From Noviherbaspirillum massiliense JC206 (GTDB lineage Bacteria; Pseudomonadota; Gammaproteobacteria; Burkholderiales; Burkholderiaceae_D), in assembly GCF_000312045.1 (NCBI RefSeq), contig NZ_HE978634.1:2344380-2408379 (forward strand): DNA of 64,000 bases, written 5' to 3'. The notes beneath the pieces are model-generated. The model was not told the DNA's origin. It saw only the letters and a list, made by a program, of their open reading frames with translations, and did not search any database. The first letter of the stretch is position 1, and the number at the start of each line of letters is the position of its first letter. This document shows positions 1 to 8,600 of the stretch, piece by piece. A program made the position numbers and the translations under genes.

Positions 1-113
1 ATCATCGTCATGAACGGCACCATCAGCATGCCTCCTCCGATGCCCAGCAATCCGGCCGCAAATCCGACGACCGCCCCCAAGGCCAACAGGCCGATGATCA
101 AGCTGATGTCCAT
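1..113 (-). CDS. TauE/SafE family membrane permease (N-terminal part, cut by window edge)
   Basis: Only the first 37 or so codons are inside the window. They read MDISLIIGLLALGAVVGF and continue with AAGLLGIGGGMLMVP. A first transmembrane helix followed by a G-LGIGGG-P turn is the hallmark of the TauE/SafE (sulfite exporter/UPF0721) permease family. The ATG lies 15 bases after the stop of the EVE gene, so the two are probably co-transcribed. The substrate cannot be told from this fragment. Confidence 0.75.
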   Translation of the reverse strand, partial: MDISLIIGLLALGAVVGFAAGLLGIGGGMLMVPFMTM

Positions 114-128
114 GTACTGACTTCTTTC

Positions 129-590
129 TTATTTACGCAAATGCGTAATGATACAGCGCCATTCTCCGGGCGTGACCGGGGTGATGGACAGCCGGTTGCC
201 GCGCTTGAGGATAAGCATGTCGGAGAGTTCCGGCAGGTCGCGCAACTCGGGCAATGTCATCAGCCGCGTCTTTTCGGTGGCTCGCACATCCACCAGCATC
301 CAGCGCGGATTTTCGCGGCCTGCTTTCGGATCGTAGTATCTGCTCGTCGGGTCGAACTGGGTGGGATCCGGATATGGCGTGCTCGCGACCTCCGCAAGGC
401 CCGCTATGCCGGGTTCGGCGCAACTCGAATGGTAGAACAGCACGCCGTCGCCCACGCGCATTGCATCGCGCATGAAATTGCGCGCCTGGTAATTGCGCAC
501 ACCAGTCCAGGGCACGGTTTGATCGGGAGCGGCGAGAGCATCATCGATGCTGACCTCGTCCGGCTCGGATTTCATCAGCCAATATCGCAT
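129..590 (-). CDS. EVE domain-containing protein (thymocyte nuclear protein 1-like)
   Basis: About 153 aa forming a single EVE (PUA-like) domain. The start MRYWLMKSEP, the core WTGVRNYQARNF, the segment GDGVLFYHSS and the region around RYYDPKAGRENPRW are all characteristic. EVE domains bind modified bases in DNA or RNA; the target here is unknown. I take the ATG at 590 because MRYWLMKSEP is the usual start; a TTG three codons upstream (599) is also in frame. It follows the 6S RNA terminator on the same strand and precedes the TauE-like gene by 15 bases. Confidence 0.85.
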   Translation of the reverse strand: MRYWLMKSEPDEVSIDDALAAPDQTVPWTGVRNYQARNFMRDAMRVGDGVLFYHSSCAEPGIAGLAEVASTPYPDPTQFDPTSRYYDPKAGRENPRWMLVDVRATEKTRLMTLPELRDLPELSDMLILKRGNRLSITPVTPGEWRCIITHLRK

Positions 591-627
591 GGAATCCAAA
601 CAGGCAGCATGCGCTCAAACTGCGCAT

Positions 628-658
628 AAAAAAGCGGCTGCATGAATGCAGCCGCTTT
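628..658 (-). terminator. Intrinsic terminator after 6S RNA
   Basis: A 13-bp perfect inverted repeat (arms 631-643 and 646-658) is followed, in the leftward direction, by a run of U. It lies just beyond the 3' end of the 6S RNA and ahead of the EVE gene. Confidence 0.85.
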
Positions 659-661
659 GGA

Positions 662-839
662 GTTAGTCCCGCCTGTGCCGTCTTTGCCGGCATCCCGAAC
701 CTTGCGGTTCAAGGTGGTCACAGTTAGTTCAATTTCGGGTTCATCGGACTAGCGACGCTCACTCCCATCGAACGAATTTCCGCGACCTATGCTCAACAAT
801 GGTTCAAGGAATATATGGCAATCGCGAACACGGCAGGAA
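662..839 (-). ncRNA. ssrS: 6S RNA
   Basis: About 178 nt directly downstream of zapA, the conserved genomic position of ssrS. The 3' half contains the recognisable 6S block CACCTTGAACC...AAGGTTCGGG and then GCCGGCAAAGACGGC. The ends pair: CCTGCC and GTG near 838-826 pair with CAC and GGCGGG near the 3' end, forming the closing stem, with a long open bubble between. 6S RNA mimics an open promoter and sequesters sigma-70 RNA polymerase in stationary phase. It has its own promoter (845-872) and terminator (628-658). End points are estimated to within a few bases. Confidence 0.85.
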
Positions 840-844
840 GCTTT

Positions 845-872
845 AGTGTACCCCAATCGAGTCACATGTCAA
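845..872 (-). promoter_or_regulatory. Sigma-70 promoter of 6S RNA
   Basis: On the minus strand, TTGACA (872-867), a 16-base spacer and TACACT (850-845) lie just after the zapA stop. The predicted transcription start at about 839 coincides with the start of the closing stem of 6S RNA. Confidence 0.7.
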
Positions 873-888
873 AGACTTTGAGTCGAAT

Positions 889-1200
889 TTAAAAAAGGTT
901 TTCCTGAGGAGCCAGCGCTTCATCGAGGATCGAATGCATCGAAGAAATTTTTTGCCTGATTTCGGCAATGCTCATGTCGCCAAACGGACCATCCGTCATT
1001 CTGGTCGCAAGAAGTTCTGCCGCGATGCTCAGCGCCGCCATCACCGCGATCCTGTCATTTCCCTTGACCTTGCCGGTATCCCGGATTGCGCTCATCTTCT
1101 CGTCCAGGTAGGCGACGGCTTCCTTCAGCGCTGCTTCCTCGCCTTCCTTGCATGCGAGTCGAAACGCTTGCCCCATGATCGTGACGTCAAGCTGAGTCAT
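889..1200 (-). CDS. zapA: Cell division protein ZapA
   Basis: 103 aa, typical ZapA length. The N-terminal globular part (MTQLDVTIMGQAFRLAC, then GEEAALKEAVAYLDEKM) is followed by a long amphipathic helix of the ZapA coiled coil (residues about 45-98). ZapA cross-links FtsZ protofilaments at the Z ring. It lies 15 bases downstream of a small coiled-coil gene, probably a ZapB-like partner, and just upstream of 6S RNA, the arrangement conserved in proteobacteria. Confidence 0.93.
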   Translation of the reverse strand: MTQLDVTIMGQAFRLACKEGEEAALKEAVAYLDEKMSAIRDTGKVKGNDRIAVMAALSIAAELLATRMTDGPFGDMSIAEIRQKISSMHSILDEALAPQENLF

Positions 1201-1215
1201 GCTTTTCCTTGATTT

Positions 1216-1413
1216 TCATTCCACGGCGGGAATTTTTTCGAGCAGCGCGGAGACGCGTTTTTGGGCCTCCTGCATACGTGCGGCCAACTCTGCATTTTCG
1301 CTGCTCAGGGCTGCCAGATTCATGCGCAACTCGGCGTTCTCGCGGCGCAGCGCCTGCGCAAGCTCAGCCAGCTGGCTGACCTTTTCGACAAGTTGGTGAA
1401 ATTCGGAAATCAT
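1216..1413 (-). CDS. Small coiled-coil protein, ZapB-like (TIGR02449 type)
   Basis: 65 aa starting MISEFHQLVEKVSQLAELAQ and almost entirely heptad-patterned (Leu/Ala at a/d positions, residues 5-60). Small coiled-coil proteins of this kind are regularly encoded directly before zapA and are thought to act like ZapB in the Z-ring network; that role is inferred here. An in-frame extension to 1503 exists but has no coiled-coil character and would overrun the promoter at 1420-1449. With that promoter, transcription would start at or next to the ATG, and no good ribosome binding site is visible. Confidence 0.75.
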   Translation of the reverse strand: MISEFHQLVEKVSQLAELAQALRRENAELRMNLAALSSENAELAARMQEAQKRVSALLEKIPAVE

Positions 1414-1419
1414 CTTGCA

Positions 1420-1449
1420 ACTATAGTGGGCCAATCGAATTTCCGTCAA
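1420..1449 (-). promoter_or_regulatory. Predicted sigma-70 promoter of the zapB-like/zapA operon
   Basis: Minus strand: TTGACG (1449-1444), an 18-base spacer and TATAGT (1425-1420). The expected start point falls at about 1413, on the ATG of the coiled-coil gene, which would give a leaderless or nearly leaderless mRNA. Confidence 0.5.
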
Positions 1450-1592
1450 CAGATTCAAAAGCTGGCCGAGGTCTTTTGGACGCGATGCTGATTTTGGCGA
1501 CATTTGATGCCACAGCGCCCACGTCAGGGCAGGCTTTTCATCCCTCCCGGGCCTTGCGTAGAATCGCGCCAGTCAATAAAATCACTGCGAAT

Positions 1593-1668
<76 letters not shown>

Positions 1669-1794
1669 TCAACACCGCCGGCGAAGTTTCTGGATTCCCC
1701 TCATAGGAACAGGTAACTTGACGGGCCCGGCCTGATTCCCATCCTGAACCAGCTGCGTACCTGCCTTGCTGCGAACTCCGTGACGCCTAGATCC

Positions 1795-2436
1795 ATGTCC
1801 TCGAACCCTGAAGTGCTTGTCCAGGAAAGATCAGTGCCTGCAACCCAGCGGCATACACTGCTGGAAGACTTGCAGGCAATCGTCGCCGGAACCATGCTGA
1901 TGTCGCTCGGCGTGACGCTGTTCGGCAAAGCAGGACTGATCACCGGCGGCGTGGTCGGCCTCGGCTTCCTGCTGCATTACGCGACGGGGATCGGTTTCGG
2001 CAAGCTCTTCTTCATCATCAACCTTCCGTTCTATATCCTGGCCTTCAGGAAGATGGGCTGGCAATTTGTACTCAAAACGTTCAGCGCCGTGCTGCTGTTG
2101 TCCATCTTTTCTGAACTGATGCCCCTGGTCTTGCGAATTGAAAGCCTGACACCCCTGTATGCCGCGGCCATGGGCGGGCTGTTGACGGGCGTTGCGCTGC
2201 TGGTGCTGTTTCGGCACAAGGCAAGTCTTGGTGGATTCAACATCCTCGTGCTCTATCTTCAGGAACGCTTCGGCTGGCGTGTAGGACTGGTTCAACTGGT
2301 CCTGGACAGCATGATCCTCCTGCTGTCTACCCTGACGATCCCCTTTTCCGCCGTAGCCATCTCGCTCGCCGGTGCCGCTGTCCTCAACCTCACGCTGGCA
2401 ATCAATCATCGCCCCGGCCGCTACATCGCAATGTAA
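1795..2436 (+). CDS. YitT family membrane protein (DUF161), short form
   Basis: About 213 aa with some five to six hydrophobic helices. The signatures are GKAGLITGGVVGLGFLLHY near residue 45, an NLPFYILAFRKMG segment, and a repeat-like second half with RHKASLGGFNILVLYLQ. This is the YitT (DUF161) membrane core. Many YitT proteins carry an extra soluble C-terminal DUF2179 domain, which is missing here. Function is unknown for the family. ATG 1795 is preferred; a GTG at 1780 is an alternative. Confidence 0.8.
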   Translation: MSSNPEVLVQERSVPATQRHTLLEDLQAIVAGTMLMSLGVTLFGKAGLITGGVVGLGFLLHYATGIGFGKLFFIINLPFYILAFRKMGWQFVLKTFSAVLLLSIFSELMPLVLRIESLTPLYAAAMGGLLTGVALLVLFRHKASLGGFNILVLYLQERFGWRVGLVQLVLDSMILLLSTLTIPFSAVAISLAGAAVLNLTLAINHRPGRYIAM

Positions 2437-2619
2437 TCGTCCGCACAGTGGCAATTGCTTGCCGAGGACCTGAAGCAGGGTGACGATGTTTTGCGCGGGC
2501 AAGCATGAGCAAGGCAAACAGGCCGACCACGAACATGGTGCACCGGTTGCCGGATCACTTATTAAGGACTGTCACCCCTTTGCGGCTTTTATCTTGATGC
2601 GAATTGCGCCAGGTGCGAT

Positions 2620-3237
2620 TCAGGCAACGTAGAACAGGACAGTGAAATAATGGCAGGCGCTGCCACCGAGCACGAACAGATGCCATACACCATGGGCATG
2701 CTTCAGGCGCTCGTCCAGCGCATAGAAGACAATGCCCAGGGTATACACCAGTCCGCCTGCAGCCAGCCAGGCAAATCCGTCTTCGCCCAGCGCTGACTTC
2801 AGTGGCATGATGGCGACCAATCCCAGCCAGCCCATCACCACATAGATCACCAGCGACAGGATGCGTGCGCCCTTCGCAATCCATATCTCCTGCAGTATGC
2901 CGAGCAGGGCCAGTCCCCACACCGTGCCGAACAGCGCCCAGCCAAGCGCGCCGCGCAATGTCACCAGGGTGAATGGCGTATAGCTGCCGGCGATCAGGAG
3001 ATAGATGGCGCAATGGTCGAACTTGCGCATCACATCCTTGGCCCGGCCGCGCACGCTGTGATAGACGGTGGAAATCACGTACAGACCCAGCAGCATCGTG
3101 CCATAGATGCTGAAGCTGACGATCTTCCACGGGTCGCCGAGCCGCGCGGCAAACACGATCAGCAGGACCGCACCGGTCGCTGCCAGTGCCGCGCCAGCAA
3201 GATGGCTGATGCTGTTGAAGCGCTCGCCGTAGTACAT
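2620..3237 (-). CDS. Hemolysin III family (PAQR-type) membrane protein
   Basis: 205 aa, seven hydrophobic helices. Motifs typical of the HlyIII/YqfA/TrhA family are present: ERFNSISHLAG at the start, STVYHSVRG, FDHCAIYLLIAGSYTPF, and HVWHLFV-like HGVWHLFVLGGSACHYF at the end. The His, Ser and Asp residues of these motifs form the metal-site signature of the PAQR superfamily. In bacteria the family is linked to membrane homeostasis; true haemolysis is doubtful. The start at MYYGERFN overlaps the stop of a 50-codon upstream frame (TGATG). Confidence 0.85.
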   Translation of the reverse strand: MYYGERFNSISHLAGAALAATGAVLLIVFAARLGDPWKIVSFSIYGTMLLGLYVISTVYHSVRGRAKDVMRKFDHCAIYLLIAGSYTPFTLVTLRGALGWALFGTVWGLALLGILQEIWIAKGARILSLVIYVVMGWLGLVAIMPLKSALGEDGFAWLAAGGLVYTLGIVFYALDERLKHAHGVWHLFVLGGSACHYFTVLFYVA

Positions 3238-3389
3238 CAGGCCGACATTGCGCGCATTGTTCGTCTTCCGAAAGCCAGAATCGACGCAGTCCGTGACAAT
3301 GCCCGCTGCCGCCTGCAACGCGGGCCGGCCGCAGACGCGCACACCAGTTCCTTCATGGCGGCATCGGCTGTGGAAGCGGACTTGTTCAT
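3237..3389 (-). CDS. Possible 50-aa small protein upstream of the HlyIII gene
   Basis: An ATG-initiated frame of 50 codons beginning MNKSASTADAAMKELVCASA and ending in a TGA that overlaps the HlyIII ATG (TGATG), as in translational coupling. The second half is Arg-rich and does not look like a folded domain. It may be a leader peptide, a remnant of a longer gene or chance. No family recognised. Confidence 0.25.
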   Translation of the reverse strand: MNKSASTADAAMKELVCASAAGPRCRRQRALSRTASILAFGRRTMRAMSA

Positions 3390-3424
3390 GATATTTCGAA
3401 GTTTCCCTGGAGGGCGGCAGGTAT

Positions 3425-4613
3425 TTACGCCACGAGTGCAGCTTGCGGCGCAACCGGGCGGACGCCGGTCAAAAGGTATTCTATCAGTTCACTCACCCGC
3501 CGGATCTGATTCCCGAATGGCAGCGGCTCCGATCCGCGGAAGAACAGGCCACGCTTCACGTCGCCCTCGAGCGCGAAGGCGAGCGGAGTATCGATGCAGA
3601 ACTGGCCATGCTTTGCGATGCCGTCACGCAGGCCACATTCATGCAGGCAGTCGAAGCCGACCGTGCATTGCCTTGTTCTGGCCAGACGTTGCAGCTTGGC
3701 CTCCTTGGAGAGCTAGTTGTCCAGCCAGGGCGTGCGTACTGCGCTTGCAGGCAAGCCGGCAACGGTCATGAAAGTCATCGTGTCTTCCGGCTTTGCATCG
3801 GCCACCACCTTCTTGAAGTTGAGATGGGCATCGCCCTCCTCGCTGACCGCAAAGGCAGTCCCCAGCTGCACCGCGCTCGCGCCGAGCGTGAACATGTCGC
3901 GCAGCACCTGCTCATTATTTTTGATGCCGCCGGCGACGATCAGAGGTATGCGCTCGCGCTCGATGCCCATCTGCTTGAACAATTCCTGCACGCCTTCCAG
4001 CACGACGGGGAAAGCAAAGTGCGCCTGATACACATCCTCAGCCTTTGCGGCACGGAGATGGCCGCTGCATAGCGCGGATTTTCGATCACGATGGCATCCG
4101 GCAGGCGGTTCTTGCGCATCCATTTCTTCAGGATGAGTGCGATTACGCGTACATCGGACAGAATCGGGATGAGAGCCACTTCCGGATATCAGGCGGCGAG
4201 TTCCGGCAATCCAGCGGCAGGCCGGCGCCGACCACCACAGCATCCGCGCTACTGGCGCAGGCCTGGCGGACATAGGAGGCGTATTCGGATACGGCGCGCA
4301 TGACGTTAACGCCGTTCTGCCCCTTGCCTTCCGCGATCTTTTTAGCAGCCTGGATCTCGCGGTCCAGCGCGACCAGGTTGAGACGGTTAATCAGCTCCTT
4401 GTCGCGTAAACATTTTGATTGCGCCATCAAGTCCGCATGATGGCGGCGCAGGTCGACGCTCGAAATGGTGCCAACCGCACCTGCCCGCGCGACATTGCCG
4501 GCCAGTCGATGCGCCGAAATGCCGACGCCCATGCCACTCTGAACGATCGGCAGACTTGTCTCGTCCTTAATCTTCAATAATGGATACGCTGCCTTGGGCA
4601 CACTATTCCTCAT
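3425..4613 (-). pseudogene. Nitronate monooxygenase (2-nitropropane dioxygenase family), inactivated
   Basis: A full-length FMN-dependent nitronate monooxygenase can be read only by changing frame. From ATG 4613 the N-terminus runs through LPIVQSGMGVGISAHRLAG to DAVVVGAGLPLD. Near 4209 the reading shifts to ALIPILSDVR...AIVIENPRYAA, with a stop codon close to the junction. Near 4065 it shifts again to HLRAAKAEDV...IPLIVAGGI...VQLGTAFAVSEEGD. At 3713-3715 a TAG follows TPWLDN, after which the same frame continues for about 95 codons with family C-terminal sequence (TVGFDCLHECGLRDGIA, FRGSEPLPFGNQI, ELIEYLLTGVRPV) to a TAA at 3425. Two frameshifts plus at least one nonsense codon make it a pseudogene unless these are assembly errors. 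Confidence 0.85.
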
Positions 4614-4752
4614 TGTTTGTCTTGCAATGAAAGCAGCGTTTGCTTGCGACGCTGCACTTTCACCACCGGGCTCCCCGCATACCAGCGAGTAAAAATTGTG
4701 TTTTCCCTGTGAGAAACGTGGGCACTGTAGCTTAGGGGCGATCTGGAAATCC

Positions 4753-4793
4753 TTGACCTGTATCAAAGATCGCCAACTCCCTGGGGCCAGAAT
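4753..4793 (+). promoter_or_regulatory. FNR/ANR-type box and -10 element of the hemerythrin gene
   Basis: TTGACCTGTATCAA (4753-4766) fits the FNR/ANR consensus TTGAY-N4-ATCAA. CAGAAT (4788-4793) is a plausible -10. This puts the box centre (4759.5) 41 to 42 bases before the expected start point at about 4801, the position used by class II FNR-activated promoters. It suggests induction under low oxygen or nitrosative conditions. Confidence 0.6.
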
Positions 4794-4823
4794 GAGCCAG
4801 CGTCAAGCGAGAAAGAGAGCATC

Positions 4824-5303
4824 ATGAATACCATTACCACCTATCTCAGTGGCGACCATAAGCGCTGCGGCGAGTTCTTCACTGAAGCGCAAACATGCGT
4901 AAGCAGCAACCACTGGGTACGAGCGGAAGAGCGTTTCCGGCAATTCTGCGAAGCACTGGAACAGCATTTCACAATGGAAGAACAGATCCTGTTCCAGGCC
5001 TTCGAACATGCAACCTGCAGCAGTACCGGCGCGACTTCCGTCATGCGCAACGAGCACGAGCAGATCCAAAGCATCGTGCGCCTGCTGCAGGATGCGCTGA
5101 CGCGCCGCGACAGTGATGCCTTCCTCCGCCATTCGGAAACACTCAACAGCATGCTGCGGCAGCACAACAACAGGGAAGAAAGCCTGCTCTACCTGATGAC
5201 CGACCGTATCCTTTCGGGCCAGGCAACCGACATCATCGAAGCGATGCAGGACATCGCCGTCACCAACAGAACGCAATGGAACAGGACATCAGTCTCGACT
5301 TAA
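4824..5303 (+). CDS. Hemerythrin HHE domain-containing protein
   Basis: 159 aa, a four-helix bundle with the hemerythrin di-iron pattern: His in LSGDHKRC, HFTMEEQILF (H-x3-E), a His in RNEHEQI, and QHNNREESLLY (H-x4-E). Single-domain hemerythrins of this type bind oxygen or NO, or deliver or repair iron centres. The ribosome binding site GAGAAAGAGAG is good and an FNR-like box lies upstream. The gene is intact although both neighbours (nitronate monooxygenase and DUF2249) are decayed. Hemerythrin plus DUF2249 is a recurrent pair in denitrification/NO-response loci. Confidence 0.88.
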   Translation: MNTITTYLSGDHKRCGEFFTEAQTCVSSNHWVRAEERFRQFCEALEQHFTMEEQILFQAFEHATCSSTGATSVMRNEHEQIQSIVRLLQDALTRRDSDAFLRHSETLNSMLRQHNNREESLLYLMTDRILSGQATDIIEAMQDIAVTNRTQWNRTSVST

Positions 5304-5490
5304 CCCGACTGGAGCCGTCCAGCCCCTGGAACGGGTGCTGGAAGCTTGGGTCGCCTGAACACCACCGAACGGCTGTGCAGTTTGATCAATTGAGAGCCGC
5401 GTCCGCTGCATGCCATCCTCAAGCGCAACGGATTCGACCACGAGATACGCAATCGGCCCGATTACCGGTACGAAGTCCTGATCTCACATA
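5276..5490 (+). pseudogene. DUF2249 domain protein, degraded remnant
   Basis: The frame starting ATG 5276 (MEQDISLDLTRLEP) overlaps the end of the hemerythrin gene by 28 bases. It must shift twice, to PLERVLEA and then to LGRLNTTERLCSLIN. After a TGA at 5391-5393 it continues EPRPLHAILKRNGF and DYRYEVLISHKH. Pieced together this is a DUF2249 protein (LDxRxLEPPEPLERVLEAL ... EPRPLYxxL ... YEVLI). These small proteins accompany hemerythrins and nitrogen-oxide genes. No intact start-to-stop frame remains; the 3' limit is approximate. The bases from 5490 to 5643 hold no recognisable gene. Confidence 0.7.
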
Positions 5491-5643
5491 AACATTGGAC
5501 TGTGGCGCAAAGGTGCGAGTGCAAGCTTGAGTGCGATCCACCTTCCGCTCGCAGCGCTCGGCGATGTATGGCCGCAAACTCATTGACGCAATGTGCCGGG
5601 CCCGTGAAGGCGGGACTGCCCTCCTAGCCGAGGACAATGCCCG

Positions 5644-8600
5644 TCAGACCATTTCCCGCAGCTGGCCGTCGGCGGTAATCAATGCCGTCCTGAGCTTCTT
5701 GCCCGGGAAAACCGCTGCCGCCGCCAACCGGTAACGTGCCAGCTGGGTCTGGTAGGCGAGCCGCTCGCTGTCGAGCAGATCGCGCTTGTAATCGAGGATC
5801 CACACCTCGTCGCCGGTGATCACTGCGCGGTCGAAGCGCAGCAATTCGTTGCCGGCCATGACTTCCAGCTCATTGTGCGCAAGCTGGAAATGCGCGGGAT
5901 TGAAGAAGCGCTCCAGCTGCGGCGCCGACAGTATCGACTGCGCATACTCACGCGCTGCCGCTGCCACATCCTGCGGGCAGGCCAGCCAGCGTGCCAGTGT
6001 CGGCACATCGGGTAACTGAACCGGCCAGCGGCGCTCCTGGGTGACGTGTTCCAGCAGCGTGTGCAGGGCAATGCCCTCATCCATAGCATGCGTGCGGAAC
6101 TGCGTCAGGAATGCGGGTTCAACCGGCGCGAGCGGCGGCGGCATGAATACCGGGAGGCTGAAGCTGTCATCGCCGGCGGCTGTGCTCACCGCGATACCCT
6201 CTTCCAGCGCATCCGGCACCAGCTCCGGCGCGGCCAGCAGGCGGTGATACCAGCTGCCTTCCACGCAGCCGTCTTCCAGCGTACCACGCGACCCGGCAAC
6301 ACCGCTGAGGATCAGGACTTCCTTGGCGCGAGTCATCGCGACATACAGCAAATTCCAGTCTTCCTGCCGGCGGAAACCTTCTTCCGCCTCGAACAGGTGA
6401 TCGCGCGCCGCGCCACGTTCCTGGCTGCGACCGAAAGCCGAAAAATGCGTCGGCGCATGGGCGTCCTGGGGCCAGTCGCACAGGATGCCAAAATCGTCGC
6501 GCGCCGGTTCGCTGTGGTTGGCGTCGAGCAGTATCACGATCGGCGCTTCCAGACCCTTGGCGCTATGGATGGTGAGGATGCGCACCGCATCCAGCGCAGC
6601 ATCGACGGCGGCTTCATCCGGCGCGTCATTGTCCGCACCATCCTTCAACAGCCGCAAGGCATCGATGAATTTCGGCAGACTGGGATAGCGCCCCGCGTCC
6701 AGGTTCAGCGCCAGCTCGATGAAAGCTTCGATGTTGCCCACGACCTGGTTGCGCAACAGCGGCGGCGAAGCCTGCGCATAGCGGGCAATCAGGTCGCCCT
6801 GATGCAGGATCACGTCCAGCAAGTCGTGTACTGGCAGGCGCGGCGCTGCCTGCAGCCATTGCTCCAGCAGGCCGGCGATGCGCCGCACTGCCTCGGATGC
6901 GCCCTCTTTCGCGGCCGCCCGCATGCGTGGCCACCAGGCGCCTTCGCTGCGCTGCGCCAGCATGATCAGGTCTTCGTCGCTGGCACCGGCAATCGGCGAC
7001 TTCAGCACATGTGCGAGCGCGCGGTTGTCACCGGGCGTGATCAGGAAATTCAGCAGGGCGATCAGGTCCGCCACTTCCAGCGATTCCAGCAAGCCTCCCC
7101 TCTTGTCGGACACGAAGGGGATGCCGGCATCGCGCAATGCACTTTCGTACGCCGTGAGATGGCTGCGTTTCCGGACTAGCAGCATCACATCCGACCACGG
7201 CACGTCTACGCCGCGCCGCAACTTCAGGTCGTTTCTCGCGTGGATGATGGCCCGCGCCACCGCAGCGCCCTCGTCGCGGCGGCGCGCATCCTGTTCCTCC
7301 TCGCGAGGTGCCGTCAGCGGGTCGCGCAGTGTGAACACCGAGGGCGCGTCTCGCTCGCCCTCTTCCTGCCAAATCAGGGGCAAGCGCCAGATTGAACCGC
7401 TGCCTGATGCAAGCGTGGTCTGCGGCGCGAACAGCGGATTTGCGGTGAAGCTCGCGTTGAGCGCCTGCACAATGTCTGTCGCATTGCGGCGCGTCTGGTT
7501 GGTCCGCAGGACAGCCGCACCGCTGGCTGCAAGCATGTCGCGCGCAGCGGTGAACACGCGCGGCTCGGCGCGGCGGAAACGATAGATAGACTGCTTCGGA
7601 TCACCGACCACGAACACGCTTGGCGGCTCCACATCGTCGCCATAGGCATCCAGCCAGGCGCGCACGATGCTCCATTGCAGCGGATTGGTGTCCTGGAACT
7701 CGTCGAGCAGAATATGCTTGTAGCGGGCGTCGAGCCGGCTTTGCAGATAGGCCGCATGTTCTTCATTGGACAGCAGCCGGTATGCATGCCATTCCAGGTC
7801 GCTGAAATCGAATACCCGCTGTTCAGCCTTTACCGCCTGGTAATGATCGAGATAGGCGGCGCCGACCTTGAACAGGGCCTGGTTGAGCGCCAGCACTGCC
7901 GGTTCAAAGCTGCGGCGCTGCAATTCCTGCAGGACTTCCGCAACCGCGCCGAACTCCCGTTCGAACACATCGCATCCATCGTCGCCCCACTGCTTCTGCA
8001 GCGCCGCCAGCAGCTTGCCGCGCCGATGGTCATTGCCACGGACGGCGCCTTTTTCATCGCAGAACTGCATCAGCAAGCGCGTGAAGTTGTCCGGGCTTGC
8101 GCCAGCCGTCAAGGCGCTTTCAATCGCCGTTGCCCGGGCCTGGTTGCGGCTTGCGCCCTGGCCCAGCAGCCGCGCGATATCGAGGATGCGCGCCTTCAGT
8201 TCCTCTTCCTCCCAGAGCGACAGTCGCGCGTCGCGCTCGCCATCCTCCCCGCACAGCTCCAGCAGCCATTGCAGCGGCAGGCAAGGTTCCGCGTCCGGCG
8301 CACCTTGCATGGCAGCCCACCACTCCGCTCGCTTGGCCGCGAAGGCCTGGATCATTCTGTTGGCATTCCAGTCCCCGACCATTTCATACATCGTGAGCAG
8401 TGCAGCACGCAAATCCTCATCGTCGCCTACCGCCTGCATGAAGCGGCCATAGGCTTCCCGTTCTAGTTCGCCGGTCGTCTCCGTCAGTGCATAGCCATGC
8501 GGCACGCCGGATGTCAGCGGCGCAATCTGCAGCAGGCGCGCGAACCAGCTGTGGAAAGTATCGATCGACAGGCTTTGCGCACTCGACAGTACCCGGTCGT

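Noticed and set aside
3443..4072. A 209-codon rightward frame across the nitronate monooxygenase pseudogene
   Set aside because: The opposite strand gives clear family motifs in three frames; this frame gives none.
5490..5643. A possible further gene between the DUF2249 remnant and addA
   Set aside because: Only short frames without a ribosome binding site or recognisable sequence; probably more decayed DNA.
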